DNA of 64,000 nt from Oribacterium sp. C9. GTDB lineage: Bacteria; Bacillota; Clostridia; Lachnospirales; Lachnospiraceae. The position numbers were made by a program, and so were the translations under genes. Below, in pieces: positions 42,541 to 52,082 of this stretch. Numbering within the stretch: the first letter of the stretch is position 1; the number at the start of each line of letters is the position of its first letter. The stretch covers positions 1 to 64,000 of the forward strand of contig NZ_MUHW01000008.1 of assembly GCF_002007235.1 (NCBI RefSeq). Direction: 5' to 3'. Under the pieces are notes generated by a model. That model saw only the letters and a list, made by a program, of their open reading frames with translations, was not told the DNA's origin and ran no database searches.

Positions 42541-43491
42541 TTACCACCCTTCATAGGTGCTTATCTTATACTGTTGTAATTTGTACTCGTAATTCTCCGG
42601 ATGATTTCTCCACTCATGAGTAGGCATACCTACGAACTTGAAGAAATTTCTCTGGAAGGTGGAAATGGATGTGAATCCGGTCTCAAATGCCACTGTCCTT
42701 ATGGGCTTGTCTGTGGTCCTGAGTTCTCTGCATGCCTCATGAATGCGGATGGAATTCACATACTCAAGAGGAGAAAGGTGTATATTCTCGTTAAACAAAC
42801 GTCTGAAGTGCGTCTCTGACAGAGCGCAGAGATCAGCAAGCTCACCGATATAGATCTCATCCATGTAATGAGTCTTTATATGAGACAGAGCCGGCATAAG
42901 ACGTTCCATATCTCCTACCTCATCCTTCACCAAAGGACTGTCTTCCCTCTTCACTTCAGTATCGGACTCGTTCATACGGATCACTTCCGTCAAAAGATCT
43001 ATGAGAAAAGCATCACTTTTCTGCTTGAAGAGATGCTTCCTTTCCTTCTGCTCACGAAACACTGTCATTATATCATTTTTCAGAGCTTCGCCTTGTCCTT
43101 TTTCAAAAAAATAGGGTCTTCTGTAAAGTTCTTCTACGGCGGCCCTGGCACTATCTTCCTTCTTTTCAAAGATACAGTTTATGAGACCCTCGCAGTCCAC
43201 AAAAAGATATTCCCAGAACCCCAGCGTTCCGGGTTCTGAATTTGTGGTATGAGGATAGTTCGGAGGAATGATGGTAAAGCATCCCGGTTCAAAGTGATAA
43301 GCCTTATCTTCAAACAGCATTTCACCGGTACCCTCATGGCAGATGCCTATCTCCATATAATTATGAAAATGTAGATAATCGATACCGTCTCCGTACTTCC
43401 GCACCCATGTCTGTCCCATAAGTGGAAGCACGAAGGAATCCTCCGGCATCTCATAATAGCGATATTGCATTTCCCGTTTCTTCTTTGGCAT
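42541..43491 (-). CDS. AraC-family transcriptional regulator
   Basis: The 316-residue protein has an N-terminal cupin sensing domain (about 20-110, HFHNYMEIGICHEGTGEM and CFTIIPPNYPHTT). The C-terminal AraC DNA-binding domain has two helix-turn-helix motifs (IGELADLCALSETHFRRLF and VAFETGFTSISTFQRNFFK). The start at 43491 is fixed by GGGAG six bases upstream. It starts 16 bp after lacZ and is the last gene of the sugar operon, so it probably activates that operon in response to a beta-galactoside. Confidence 0.92.
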   Translation of the reverse strand: MPKKKREMQYRYYEMPEDSFVLPLMGQTWVRKYGDGIDYLHFHNYMEIGICHEGTGEMLFEDKAYHFEPGCFTIIPPNYPHTTNSEPGTLGFWEYLFVDCEGLINCIFEKKEDSARAAVEELYRRPYFFEKGQGEALKNDIMTVFREQKERKHLFKQKSDAFLIDLLTEVIRMNESDTEVKREDSPLVKDEVGDMERLMPALSHIKTHYMDEIYIGELADLCALSETHFRRLFNENIHLSPLEYVNSIRIHEACRELRTTDKPIRTVAFETGFTSISTFQRNFFKFVGMPTHEWRNHPENYEYKLQQYKISTYEGW

Positions 43492-43507
43492 AAAAAACTC
43501 CCGAAGC

Positions 43508-46500
43508 TCAGATACCTTTGAATTCAAAAGAAAAGCTAAGCTTTTTAGTATTATCAAGTAAAAACTCTTCGTGGGTCCTTGCACCCCATGAATCGTCTCC
43601 CGCAACTCCCATCTGTTTCATGGAGCAGCGGACTACAGTATTTGTGACTCTGGGAAGCTCGTATGGATGCTTTGCCTCCTCGAGTTGCTCCGGTGTATAC
43701 GGAATAGCCGAGAACTCCATACCGTCAAAGCCCACTGAGCGGAATCTTATTCCACGACCTCTTCTGTCAGTCACCTCTGCCCAGCGTACTGCAGTGTGAT
43801 TTCCGGTCTCCTGCGGCACGAGATAAGGCGCCATGGAATCCTTTGCTGTTGTTCTGTAAACTCCCAGTCTAGAACCTGTGTTTCTGTCACAGTAGTTCTC
43901 CTCCGGACCGTTTCCGTAAAACTTCACCTGATCATAATCCGAATCAAGCTTTATTATATACCCAAATTCAGGCATCGGAGGAAGAACTTTTTCAGCCTCA
44001 TATTCCATGCTGATCCTGCAGGTTCCGTCTCCGTATACACTGTATGTGACAGTTGCAAAGGTATCTTTTTCTGTCGGGAAGAGCCAGTGTTTAAATGTCA
44101 CGTCCACATGGTCATCATGCTCCCTGACTTCAGGGTACGCCATGACTTCCCTGCCCCATGCCTCATCTTCCTTTGCAGCCTGTGGTACAGTTGTCTGATA
44201 GAGACTTGCCAGCTTCCATATGCCATGTCTTGCGGCCATCTGATTTCCGTCATCGTTGGCATTCGGTGCTCTCCAGAAATTAGGGCGAGGCACTGCTCCT
44301 ATCATTTCCTTACCGGCATAGCGATAGGATGTGATGCCGCCTCTCAGGGTAGAGATAAGTATATCAAAGTTCTCTCCCTTTACCCCTACATTTACGGAAC
44401 CTCTCACTACCCTGAAAGGCTTCCTGATCTCTGTTTCATGTCTCCTTGCAAGTTCATCTTCATCGATTCTTACTATGCCCTGACCGTAGGCGACCTCATG
44501 TCCCTTTACAGCCCAGATGGTATCCTTCTTTAAACGGAAGGAAACATCAACAGTATACTCTCCTGCCTCTTCCGGTATCTCGAAAGGATAGTCGAAGCTC
44601 TTTTCCGTAAGAGGTGCAACTTCAACCTTCAGTTCCTTTCTCACAAGCTCTTTTCCGTACTTTTTGAGACTTACGATGCAGTCCCATGCTGAAGCATCGG
44701 TAAAGAGATTTCTATTATAAACAGTGATCTTCCCGTCGGAAACATTGACCCTGAGAGTCTGGAAGCAGAAGCGTACCTCCTGCATCTTTCCACCATACTC
44801 TTTGCGGGTTCCGTCCATGATACCGTTTCCGCTGAACTCATAGTCCGTAGGTCTCTCGCCGAAATCTCCGCCGTATGCCTGATACTCTTCTCCGAAGCGG
44901 TTCCTGGTTCTTATGGACTGATCCACGTAATCCCAGATAAAGCCTCCCTGATATCTCGGCTCCCTGTCCGAAAGTTCGGTATACTTGAACATTCCGCCGT
45001 TGGAGTTGCCCATGGAGTGAGTGTACTCACAGAGAATGAAAGGCTTGTCAGTATGCTCCTTAAGATACTTTTCGATATCCGCTGCCGGGGTATACATCTG
45101 TGAATACATATCTGTAGTTTCCGGATAGCGCTCGTCGTGAGCTACACCCTCATAGTGTACCAGTCTGTCACTGTCCAGTGAACGGAACTGGTCTGCCATC
45201 ATGAGAGGAAGCTTACCGCCGAAGGATTCGTTTCCGATGGACCAGATGATGACCGAAGGATGGTTCTTATCAAGCTGGTATGTGCTGTTCACACGGTCCT
45301 TCAGCATAGAAATATACTCTTCACGGTTTCCTGGTAGTGCATACTCCAGCGGCTTCTGTCCCCTCGCTATCATGTCCCAGATCCCGTGGCTCTCCATATT
45401 GTTCTCCGCGATCATGTATAGTCCGTACTCATCGCAGAGTCGATAGATGTATGGTGCGTTCTGATAATGCGAAGTACGGACAGCATTGATGTTGTTACGC
45501 TTCATGGCGATGACGTCAGCTCTTACGTCCTCTTCCGTAACAGCAGCGCGCCCCTTGTCCGTATAGAACTCATGACGGTTTACGCCGTTAAATACTATAC
45601 GTTGGCCGTTTATCTTCATGATGCCGTCCACCATTTCGAAGCGACGGAAACCTACAGGCTGCTCTATGACCTCTGTGATCTCTCCTTTTTCATCCTTGAG
45701 TTTCAGCTTCAGCATGTATAATGCCGGGTTTTCTGCGGACCAGAGCACCGGATTTTCGACACCTCCGGTAACTCTAAGTGAGGATGCGATGTTCTTGACT
45801 TCACCCTTCAGGACCACCTTCCCTTCGTAGGAAAGGCTGTATTCTGTGGAGCCTGTGGCCTCCTCCAGCTCTATAGAAAACTCAAAAGTCGCTTTTTTCA
45901 ATGTTTCGTCCGGAAGTGCTCTCACCTTCAAGTCATTGGCGTGAACCTTATGAACTGTATAAAGATAAACATCTCTGTAGATTCCTGAGAAACGATAAAA
46001 ATCCTGATCCTCCAGCCAGCTTGAGGATGTCCACTTGAATACCTGAACCGAAAGCTTATTCTCACCGGACTTCACATATGGTGTAAGCTCGAAATCACTT
46101 GGAGTGAAGGTATCCTCACTGTATCCTACGAATTTACCGTTAAGCCACAGTGCATATCCCGACTCCACTCCCTGGAAAGAGATGAAGAGACGTTCACCCT
46201 TAAATGCCTCGGGAACTGTAAAATATTTCACATAGGAAGCTACAGGATTGAAATCCTCAGGGATATCTCCCGGCTCGATCTGCTCTCTTCCGTCCCATGG
46301 ATACTGAGTGTTTACATAGGCAGGAACATCATATCCCTCCATCTGTATATGAGCCGGCACTCTGATATCCTCCCAGCTGTGCGCATCATAGTCTTCCTTA
46401 TAGAAATCATGAATGCTGCACACATAGTTTTTTGCATATGAAAACTTCCAAAACCCGTTGAGAGAACAGCGGAGGCTCGTATCTCCAGCCGCCAGTTCCT

Positions 46501-46597
46501 CTTCATTTCTGTATGCTATATGATCGGATGCTGCAGGAAGGACGTTTATCTTGAACACCTTCGGATCCTTTACTATTGAATAATCAAACTTTTCCAT
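43508..46597 (-). CDS. lacZ: Beta-galactosidase, glycoside hydrolase family 2
   Basis: The 1029-residue enzyme has the full LacZ layout: sugar-binding jelly roll, two immunoglobulin-like domains around a TIM barrel, and the C-terminal Bgal_small_N domain. The acid/base Glu is in IIWSIGNESFGG and the nucleophile is the Glu in FILCEYTHSMGNSNGG. NRHEF and NNMESHG are also conserved. No signal peptide is present, so it acts in the cytoplasm on imported lactose or galactosides. It follows the two ABC permease genes by 20 bp and precedes the AraC gene. Confidence 0.97.
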   Translation of the reverse strand: MEKFDYSIVKDPKVFKINVLPAASDHIAYRNEEELAAGDTSLRCSLNGFWKFSYAKNYVCSIHDFYKEDYDAHSWEDIRVPAHIQMEGYDVPAYVNTQYPWDGREQIEPGDIPEDFNPVASYVKYFTVPEAFKGERLFISFQGVESGYALWLNGKFVGYSEDTFTPSDFELTPYVKSGENKLSVQVFKWTSSSWLEDQDFYRFSGIYRDVYLYTVHKVHANDLKVRALPDETLKKATFEFSIELEEATGSTEYSLSYEGKVVLKGEVKNIASSLRVTGGVENPVLWSAENPALYMLKLKLKDEKGEITEVIEQPVGFRRFEMVDGIMKINGQRIVFNGVNRHEFYTDKGRAAVTEEDVRADVIAMKRNNINAVRTSHYQNAPYIYRLCDEYGLYMIAENNMESHGIWDMIARGQKPLEYALPGNREEYISMLKDRVNSTYQLDKNHPSVIIWSIGNESFGGKLPLMMADQFRSLDSDRLVHYEGVAHDERYPETTDMYSQMYTPAADIEKYLKEHTDKPFILCEYTHSMGNSNGGMFKYTELSDREPRYQGGFIWDYVDQSIRTRNRFGEEYQAYGGDFGERPTDYEFSGNGIMDGTRKEYGGKMQEVRFCFQTLRVNVSDGKITVYNRNLFTDASAWDCIVSLKKYGKELVRKELKVEVAPLTEKSFDYPFEIPEEAGEYTVDVSFRLKKDTIWAVKGHEVAYGQGIVRIDEDELARRHETEIRKPFRVVRGSVNVGVKGENFDILISTLRGGITSYRYAGKEMIGAVPRPNFWRAPNANDDGNQMAARHGIWKLASLYQTTVPQAAKEDEAWGREVMAYPEVREHDDHVDVTFKHWLFPTEKDTFATVTYSVYGDGTCRISMEYEAEKVLPPMPEFGYIIKLDSDYDQVKFYGNGPEENYCDRNTGSRLGVYRTTAKDSMAPYLVPQETGNHTAVRWAEVTDRRGRGIRFRSVGFDGMEFSAIPYTPEQLEEAKHPYELPRVTNTVVRCSMKQMGVAGDDSWGARTHEEFLLDNTKKLSFSFEFKGI

Positions 46598-46616
46598 AAC
46601 AACCCTTTCCCCAGCC

Positions 46617-47465
46617 TTACTTGACTGAACCTGTTATACCTTCCGCAAACTGCTTCTGTAATATGAAGAATATGATCATGGTAGGTACAGAGCAGAAAAG
46701 TACGCCCATCATGAGCTGACCATAATCCACAGTATAACCTTCGGAAAGGTTTGCGATAAGCATTGGCATATTCATGGCACTGGTATCCGTATTCATGACT
46801 ACCTTCGGCCACATATATGAGTTCCATGCGTTCATAAAGCTGATAACAGCCGCTGCCGCATATGTGGATTTCATTACAGGGAGATACATACGGAAGAAGA
46901 TCTCCAGCTCTGAAAGTCCGTCGAGTCTCGCTGCCTCCATGATGTCTACAGGGAAGTTTCTGGAATTCTGTCTGAACATCATGATCATGAAAGGCGTGGA
47001 AATAGAAGGAAGTATAAATGCCCATACTGTGTTAAGGAGATGTGCACCTGAAACCATACGGAAAAGCGGGATCATGGTTGCAACTTGCGGAACCATCATT
47101 GCGAGAAGGAGGATTCCGAAAAGCTTGTCCTTTACACTGTCATGGTAAAGCTCGAAGCCGTAGCCTGCCAGAGAGCAGACAAAGAGACAGAGCACTGTCT
47201 GAACGATTGAATACTTGAAGGAATTGCCGAGTGATCTCCAGAGCGGCTCAGCAGCAAGAAGATTTTTGAAATTCTCGGCGGCGTAGGTTCCGAAGACGAT
47301 CTTACCCTTTGCGATCTCGATGGAAGCATTGGTAGCTGCTGTTATCATCCAGTACAGCGGAAATACCGAGAAGATACACCATATGGTCAAAAAGATGTAA
47401 GTCGGTATAAGGCGCTTCTGTATAGCGGATGAATTTGTTTTTACCTTAGAAAGATTATTAGTCAC
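46617..47465 (-). CDS. Sugar ABC transporter permease, MalG type
   Basis: The 282-residue membrane protein has six hydrophobic helices and the EAA loop of binding-protein-dependent permeases (MEAARLDGLSELEIFFRMYLPVMKS). It is the second permease of a carbohydrate importer. The start is uncertain: GTG at 47465 has AGGTG six bases upstream, and GTG at 47474 is also possible. It overlaps the end of the upstream permease gene. Confidence 0.93.
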   Translation of the reverse strand: MTNNLSKVKTNSSAIQKRLIPTYIFLTIWCIFSVFPLYWMITAATNASIEIAKGKIVFGTYAAENFKNLLAAEPLWRSLGNSFKYSIVQTVLCLFVCSLAGYGFELYHDSVKDKLFGILLLAMMVPQVATMIPLFRMVSGAHLLNTVWAFILPSISTPFMIMMFRQNSRNFPVDIMEAARLDGLSELEIFFRMYLPVMKSTYAAAAVISFMNAWNSYMWPKVVMNTDTSAMNMPMLIANLSEGYTVDYGQLMMGVLFCSVPTMIIFFILQKQFAEGITGSVK

Positions 47466-48360
47466 GTTTGTCACCTACTTTCAGATTGATAAATGCAAGA
47501 ACTGCAACCATGATAAATACAACGAAGCTCAGGGCGGATGAATATCCGAAGTTTCCTACTCCCTGTCCGAAGGAGTTGTTGTAGATATAATGTGACATGG
47601 TGATGGTGGAGTTCGCAGGTCCGCCGCCTGTCAGGTTCATAGACTCATCGAAGAGCTGAAGTGTTCCGTTGATAGACATTATGAATGTCATTACGATAAC
47701 AGGTCTGAGAAGCGGTACGGTGATTCCCCAGAAGGTCTCCCAGCCGTTGGCACCGTCGATCTTTGCCGCCTCATATACGGAGTACTCGATATTCTGAAGT
47801 CCCGCAAGGTAGAAGACCATGTTGTAGCCTGTCCATCTCCATATCAATGCTATGATGATGACCATCTTGGCTGACCATGGCGTTCCCAGGAAGTTAAAGT
47901 TGTCCTTGAAGATTCCCAGATTCACAAATACAGAATTTATGAGTCCCTGTGTTGCAAATAAAGATTTAAAAATCAATGCATATGATACCAGTGATGTGGC
48001 ACAAGGCAGAAACACCATCGTACGGAAAATTCCACGGAATTTTAAATCCTTATTATTGAGAAGCTGTGCCAGAAGTATCGCGAGGATAAGCATTATGGGA
48101 ACCTGAACCAGAAGATACAGAAATGTGTTTCCTATGGAACGGATGAAAAGCTTGTCCTGAAGCATACGTGTGTAGTTGTTGAAAACAGGAGTTGTCCACT
48201 GTAATGCGGCAGGTGACCCCTTTTTCAGTGAAATGATAAAGGCCTGAAGCATCGGATAGAAGTTTAGAACAAATATCATTATGGTCGCCGGAAGCAAAAA
48301 GAACCATCCTGCGCGATGCTGTTTGGCAAGAACGCTCGTCCCTTTTTTTGTTGTATTCAT
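47458..48360 (-). CDS. Sugar ABC transporter permease, MalF type
   Basis: The 300-residue membrane protein has six helices and the EAA motif YEAAKIDGANGWETFWGITVPLLRP. It pairs with the MalG-type permease to form the channel of a galactoside importer. GGAGG precedes the ATG by six bases. There is no ATPase gene in the operon, so a shared MsmX-like ATPase encoded elsewhere is expected. Confidence 0.95.
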   Translation of the reverse strand: MNTTKKGTSVLAKQHRAGWFFLLPATIMIFVLNFYPMLQAFIISLKKGSPAALQWTTPVFNNYTRMLQDKLFIRSIGNTFLYLLVQVPIMLILAILLAQLLNNKDLKFRGIFRTMVFLPCATSLVSYALIFKSLFATQGLINSVFVNLGIFKDNFNFLGTPWSAKMVIIIALIWRWTGYNMVFYLAGLQNIEYSVYEAAKIDGANGWETFWGITVPLLRPVIVMTFIMSINGTLQLFDESMNLTGGGPANSTITMSHYIYNNSFGQGVGNFGYSSALSFVVFIMVAVLAFINLKVGDKRD

Positions 48361-48394
48361 GTGGATCCTCCTTTTAAAATTCTCTCCTTATGGC

Positions 48395-48431
48395 AAAAAA
48401 CGGGCGGGGAATCTCACGTGACTCCCCGCCC
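48395..48431 (-). terminator. Internal terminator after the sugar-binding protein gene
   Basis: GGGCGGGGA and TCCCCGCCC form a strong 9-bp GC stem, followed on the minus strand by GTTTTTTG. It would raise binding-protein mRNA above that for the permeases. Confidence 0.88.
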
Positions 48432-48474
48432 TGTATAGGAGTGAATTATGAAAACTGTTTCTTAGCTTTAAGCA

Positions 48475-49857
48475 TTAGCCCTGCATAGTAAATCTTACCT
48501 GATCCTCAGCATCCTTGATAGCTGAGTCTGCATCTGCTCCGTTGATGATGCTCTGGATAGCTGCAGCAACCTGTGTACGTGTCGGATAGTGGAAATCGCT
48601 CTGCTCTACAACAGGAACATTGGCACCCATCTTAACGATCTCGGCATAGATAGGTGTGTTGTTGAAGTATTCAACACCCTCGTTGTAAACCGCTGATGTA
48701 CCTGCTGAAATAGAACAAGTGATAACGCCGCCGTTCTTAAGAGCTGCATCATATGTCTCTACAGAACCTGATCCGAATGTCTTTGCAAGGAAATCCTGAG
48801 CGAGCTCAAGCTTCTTGCAGTTTGAAGTGATGTAAAGTGAAGAACCTCCGTTTGATGCGAAGCCTTCCTTGCCCTTACCCTCAAGCGTAGGCATGCTTGT
48901 GATCTCCCACTTTCCAGAGTTGTCCTTAACCTGCTTGATGGTCGGTATGATCCAGTTTCCGTTCATAACACCTGCAACCATATCGCCTACGATAGTCTGA
49001 TCTGTGTAATCGCCCCAGTCGTTTGCGAGGTAGATAACGTTTTCCTTGACACCTCTTACGATAACATCGATGACCTTCTTGAATGCCTCGTTCTCTGAAA
49101 GATTTATATCTCCATCCTTAAACTGTGAAGCACCCTCGGCCTGAAGCATCATATATGGAAGGTCGTTTCCGTCACCATCCATGGAAAGAAGGTACTTTCC
49201 TGTCTTCTCATTTACCTTCTTACCGATCTCAAGCCACTCATCCCATGAGATACCCTTCATGTCGTCGATCGTATAGCCTGCTTCTGCAAGAAGATCTGTT
49301 CTGTATGCAAAAACGACTGTACCGTTGTCTACCGGCATACCATAGTGAACACCATCGATGGTCGAATATGATAACTTCTCCTTTCCGAAGTCATCCCAGT
49401 TAACACTTGCGCCCTCGAAGCTTGCCCAAGCCTCAGGGAAATCTGTTACATACTTCTGGAAGTAGTGATCCTGGAAAAGAACGATATCAGGAAGTGTGCT
49501 GTAGTCTCCGGCTGAACCTGCAAGTGTAACTGCATTTTCAACATCTGATGACTGAGACTGTTCTATGATGTTGAGCTTAAACTCAGGATCCACATTCTTC
49601 TGATAATCAGCCTCTGCAGCCTGAAGTGCAGGGATGTTGAAGTTCTTGTCCCATGCGTAAACTGTAAGGGTCTTATCTCCTTCAGCTGCGGCAGGAGCTG
49701 CTGTAGTCTCTTCCTTCTTTTCTTCAGCCTGTGCAGCGGTTGTTGCTGAAGGTTCAGCACCCTTTGACTCTGCAGGAGCCTGAGGTGACGGGCTGCAGGC
49801 TGCAAGTGAAGCTACCATAGTTCCTGCCATTACGGCTGCCATAAGTCTTTTCTTCAT
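48475..49857 (-). CDS. Extracellular sugar-binding lipoprotein
   Basis: The 460-residue protein has a lipoprotein signal (ASLAACSPS, Cys21), an Ala/Thr/Glu linker and a family 1 carbohydrate-binding fold (DFPEAWASFEGASVNW, YGMPVDNGTVVFAYRTDLLAEAGY). It delivers a sugar, probably a beta-galactoside given lacZ downstream. GGAGG precedes the ATG. It is the first gene of the operon binding protein-malF-malG-lacZ-araC. Confidence 0.94.
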   Translation of the reverse strand: MKKRLMAAVMAGTMVASLAACSPSPQAPAESKGAEPSATTAAQAEEKKEETTAAPAAAEGDKTLTVYAWDKNFNIPALQAAEADYQKNVDPEFKLNIIEQSQSSDVENAVTLAGSAGDYSTLPDIVLFQDHYFQKYVTDFPEAWASFEGASVNWDDFGKEKLSYSTIDGVHYGMPVDNGTVVFAYRTDLLAEAGYTIDDMKGISWDEWLEIGKKVNEKTGKYLLSMDGDGNDLPYMMLQAEGASQFKDGDINLSENEAFKKVIDVIVRGVKENVIYLANDWGDYTDQTIVGDMVAGVMNGNWIIPTIKQVKDNSGKWEITSMPTLEGKGKEGFASNGGSSLYITSNCKKLELAQDFLAKTFGSGSVETYDAALKNGGVITCSISAGTSAVYNEGVEYFNNTPIYAEIVKMGANVPVVEQSDFHYPTRTQVAAAIQSIINGADADSAIKDAEDQVRFTMQG

Positions 49858-49914
49858 AAAAATCCTCCGTTTTGTTCTCCCTTTGTATTTCGCATAGCGA
49901 GGGGAGCCTTTTTG

Positions 49915-49936
49915 ACCGTTTTCGTTTGAAAACGGT
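49915..49936. promoter_or_regulatory. Perfect inverted repeat before the lac operon
   Basis: ACCGTTTTC gttt GAAAACGGT has 9-bp perfect arms and lies about 60 bp before the binding-protein start. It could be a regulator site or a leader hairpin. No good T-run follows. A -10 candidate TAAAAT lies further upstream on the minus strand near 50000 with no clear -35 box, as expected for an activator-dependent promoter. Confidence 0.5.
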
Positions 49937-50129
49937 GTTTTATTTGTGCAATCTCAATCATTAAGCACTTAGGATTGCTTCTTTCTATGTGTATTTTAAC
50001 AGTACAATGCGCATTAATGTTCACATTTTCATCTATGATATGTGCAATTTCGACCATTGTGGCAAACATACACAAATCCGTACGCCAATGGCTAAGTTTT
50101 TTGAACATTTTTGACACAGTTTTAACATC

Positions 50130-50163
50130 TGTGCAAGCACAGCGGCCGCATGAAAGCCTTATC
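50130..50163. repeat. 34-bp intergenic repeat, copy 1
   Basis: This copy begins TGTGCAAGCACAGCGGCCGC and continues ATGAAAGCCTTATC. It is identical to the copy at 50218 and contains the palindromes GTGCAAGCAC and GCGGCCGC. Confidence 0.9.
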
Positions 50164-50198
50164 ACCACATCTCACAGCTTCGCTGTTCGATTCCGCGT

Positions 50199-50251
50199 TG
50201 TCTTTCATATGTCCGCTTGTGCAAGCACAGCGGCCGCATGAAAGCCTTATC
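50199..50251. repeat. 34-bp intergenic repeat, copy 2, with left hairpin arm
   Basis: The identical 34 bases are at 50218-50251. Just before them CTTTCATATGTCCGCTTGTGC pairs imperfectly with GCACAGCGGCCGCATGAAAG, so this copy forms a hairpin of about 20 bp. The arms share TCATATGTC, TGTGC, GCACAG and CCGCATG with the hairpin at 14.2 kb. Confidence 0.75.
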
Positions 50252-50254
50252 GCG

Positions 50255-50286
50255 AAAAAAAGGCTGCCCGCTTTCGCGGACAGCCT
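50255..50286 (-). terminator. Terminator of the APC permease gene
   Basis: AGGCTGtCCGC GAAA GCGGgCAGCCT has an 11-bp stem with one mismatch and a stable GAAA loop, followed on the minus strand by TTTTTT. Confidence 0.92.
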
Positions 50287-50312
50287 CTTCCATATTAAAT
50301 ATTTGATTTAAA

Positions 50313-51746
50313 TCAAGCGTTTGCTTCTGCAGCCTTCTTCTGTACTTCGTTCTTCTTGATGATAGGAAGAATTACACCGAGAGCTGTAAGTACGCAAGGT
50401 GTGATGATATTGAGAGCCATTGTGAAAGGATCTGTATCGTATACACCGAGGATACAGCAGGCAGCTGTAACGAAGAAGCACCATCCACCGGCGATAAGAG
50501 CAACTGTGTTGTTCTTTACGAAACGGTACTCAGGAGCATACTTTGCGCCTGCCTTACGGAGTGCGATATAAGCTGTGAAAACCCAGAGGTAACGCATAGG
50601 CATACATACTGAGTTAAGCTTTGTAAGCTGCTTAAGAACTGCAGCAGCACCAGGTACAAATGACTGAATAAGGATGATAGCACCTGAAAGAACTGCAACC
50701 ATCTTGATACCGTTGATGTAAGCACCTGCATCATTCTTCTTGAGAAGAGCTGTAGGGATGAACTCCTGTGCATCCTCGTTGTCGAGAAGCATACGAAGAG
50801 GAGCATCGATACTGATTACAAGTGTTGAAAGCTGACCAACCATGTTACATACAGCATAGATGATGAGAAGTGTATCACCGATACCATAATAGTTTCCGAG
50901 CTTCTGGAATGCCCAGTAAGAACCGTTTGAAACGTATGCGTTGAAGTTCTCGTTGATGGCAACAGGATCGAACATCATGCCCATAGCGATAGTTCCGAGA
51001 ATAGCACAAACTACAACCATGATAGCAAGTGTGATCATTGACTTAGGGAAGCCCTTGCTTGGGTTCTCTACCTTGTTAACGTATGGAGAGATCTTCTCGC
51101 ATCCGCCTACTGCAAATACAAGGATAGAAAGTGATGTGAAATACTTAACGTCGAACTGTGGGATAAGGTTCTTCATGCTGAAATCCAGTGATACATAATC
51201 AGCTGTAGGATTTATAGCACGTGCAGTGAATATCATGATGATGTAAAGAATAGACATTACAAACATACTTGTTCCTGCGATTGTTGCAAGCTTCTTTAAC
51301 GGGTTAAGACCACGGCTGGCAACCCAGCAGAAGAAAAGAAGTACTGCAAATGTGATGAGCTGTACACCGATTGTAGGGAATGTATCGTATGTCTCAGCAT
51401 TGCGGAAAACTGCCCAGCTGAGAGCCTTAAGTCCGCCTGATGACTTACTTGCGATGTATGTGATGTGACATGCCCAGTATGTCCATCCTGCGTAGTATGC
51501 AAGCTTAGGACCTGTAGTCTTTAAGATCCATGAGCTTACTCCTCCACCTGACTCCTTGAAAGCAGAACCAAGCTCACCAACCATAAGTGCATATGGGATG
51601 AAATACAGTGCAAACATTAAGATCCAGCTGAAAATAACCTGGATACCGTTGAAGTAGACGAAACCGTTCAGAACGTTACCAAAGCCCCATACTGTTGAGA
51701 ACGCCATGAATGCGAGAGTCGTCCATTTGATACGCTTTGAATCCAT
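50313..51746 (-). CDS. Amino acid permease (APC superfamily)
   Basis: The 477-residue membrane protein has about 12 hydrophobic segments and APC features. These are an unwound first helix (MAFSTVWGFGNVLNGF), the VGELGSAFKESGGGVSSWI motif between helices 2 and 3, and AVGGCEKISPYVNKVENPSKGFPKSM near helix 6. It resembles glutamate:GABA antiporter-type and related permeases, but the substrate is not clear. The start at 51746 follows AGGAG at about 11 bases. It is a single gene with its own terminator. The 336 bases between it and the next gene upstream hold no convincing gene. Confidence 0.88.
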   Translation of the reverse strand: MDSKRIKWTTLAFMAFSTVWGFGNVLNGFVYFNGIQVIFSWILMFALYFIPYALMVGELGSAFKESGGGVSSWILKTTGPKLAYYAGWTYWACHITYIASKSSGGLKALSWAVFRNAETYDTFPTIGVQLITFAVLLFFCWVASRGLNPLKKLATIAGTSMFVMSILYIIMIFTARAINPTADYVSLDFSMKNLIPQFDVKYFTSLSILVFAVGGCEKISPYVNKVENPSKGFPKSMITLAIMVVVCAILGTIAMGMMFDPVAINENFNAYVSNGSYWAFQKLGNYYGIGDTLLIIYAVCNMVGQLSTLVISIDAPLRMLLDNEDAQEFIPTALLKKNDAGAYINGIKMVAVLSGAIILIQSFVPGAAAVLKQLTKLNSVCMPMRYLWVFTAYIALRKAGAKYAPEYRFVKNNTVALIAGGWCFFVTAACCILGVYDTDPFTMALNIITPCVLTALGVILPIIKKNEVQKKAAEANA

Positions 51747-52082
51747 AACAAAAACTCTCCTTTTCATACCGGCAAAGCAGATTCATACTTTGCCTGATTT
51801 TACGAGATGCCGTATATTTTTTTGCATCCCCTTCTTTTTCGCAGTTACAGATAATCTCTCCCACCATTTCTCTGTATCCGCATAAAGCAGTGACTGAAAG
51901 TGTTCGAATTCGTGCAGCCTCTGCCTTAATTACATATAAAATGATCCATTCCGTCCGGATCCTTCCTGAGGACAATGCTTACATCGTCCAAAGGACAGTA
52001 TTTTCAGGACTTAGAAACATTTTAAAAACTAAAGAACTCATTACTTCTTTCATCACACATCAGCGCGATGAAAAGAAAAGTC

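Noticed and set aside
51676-51975. Minus-strand open frame of 99 codons before the APC permease
   Set aside because: It overlaps the start of the permease gene in another frame, has no good start signal, and its composition does not look like protein.
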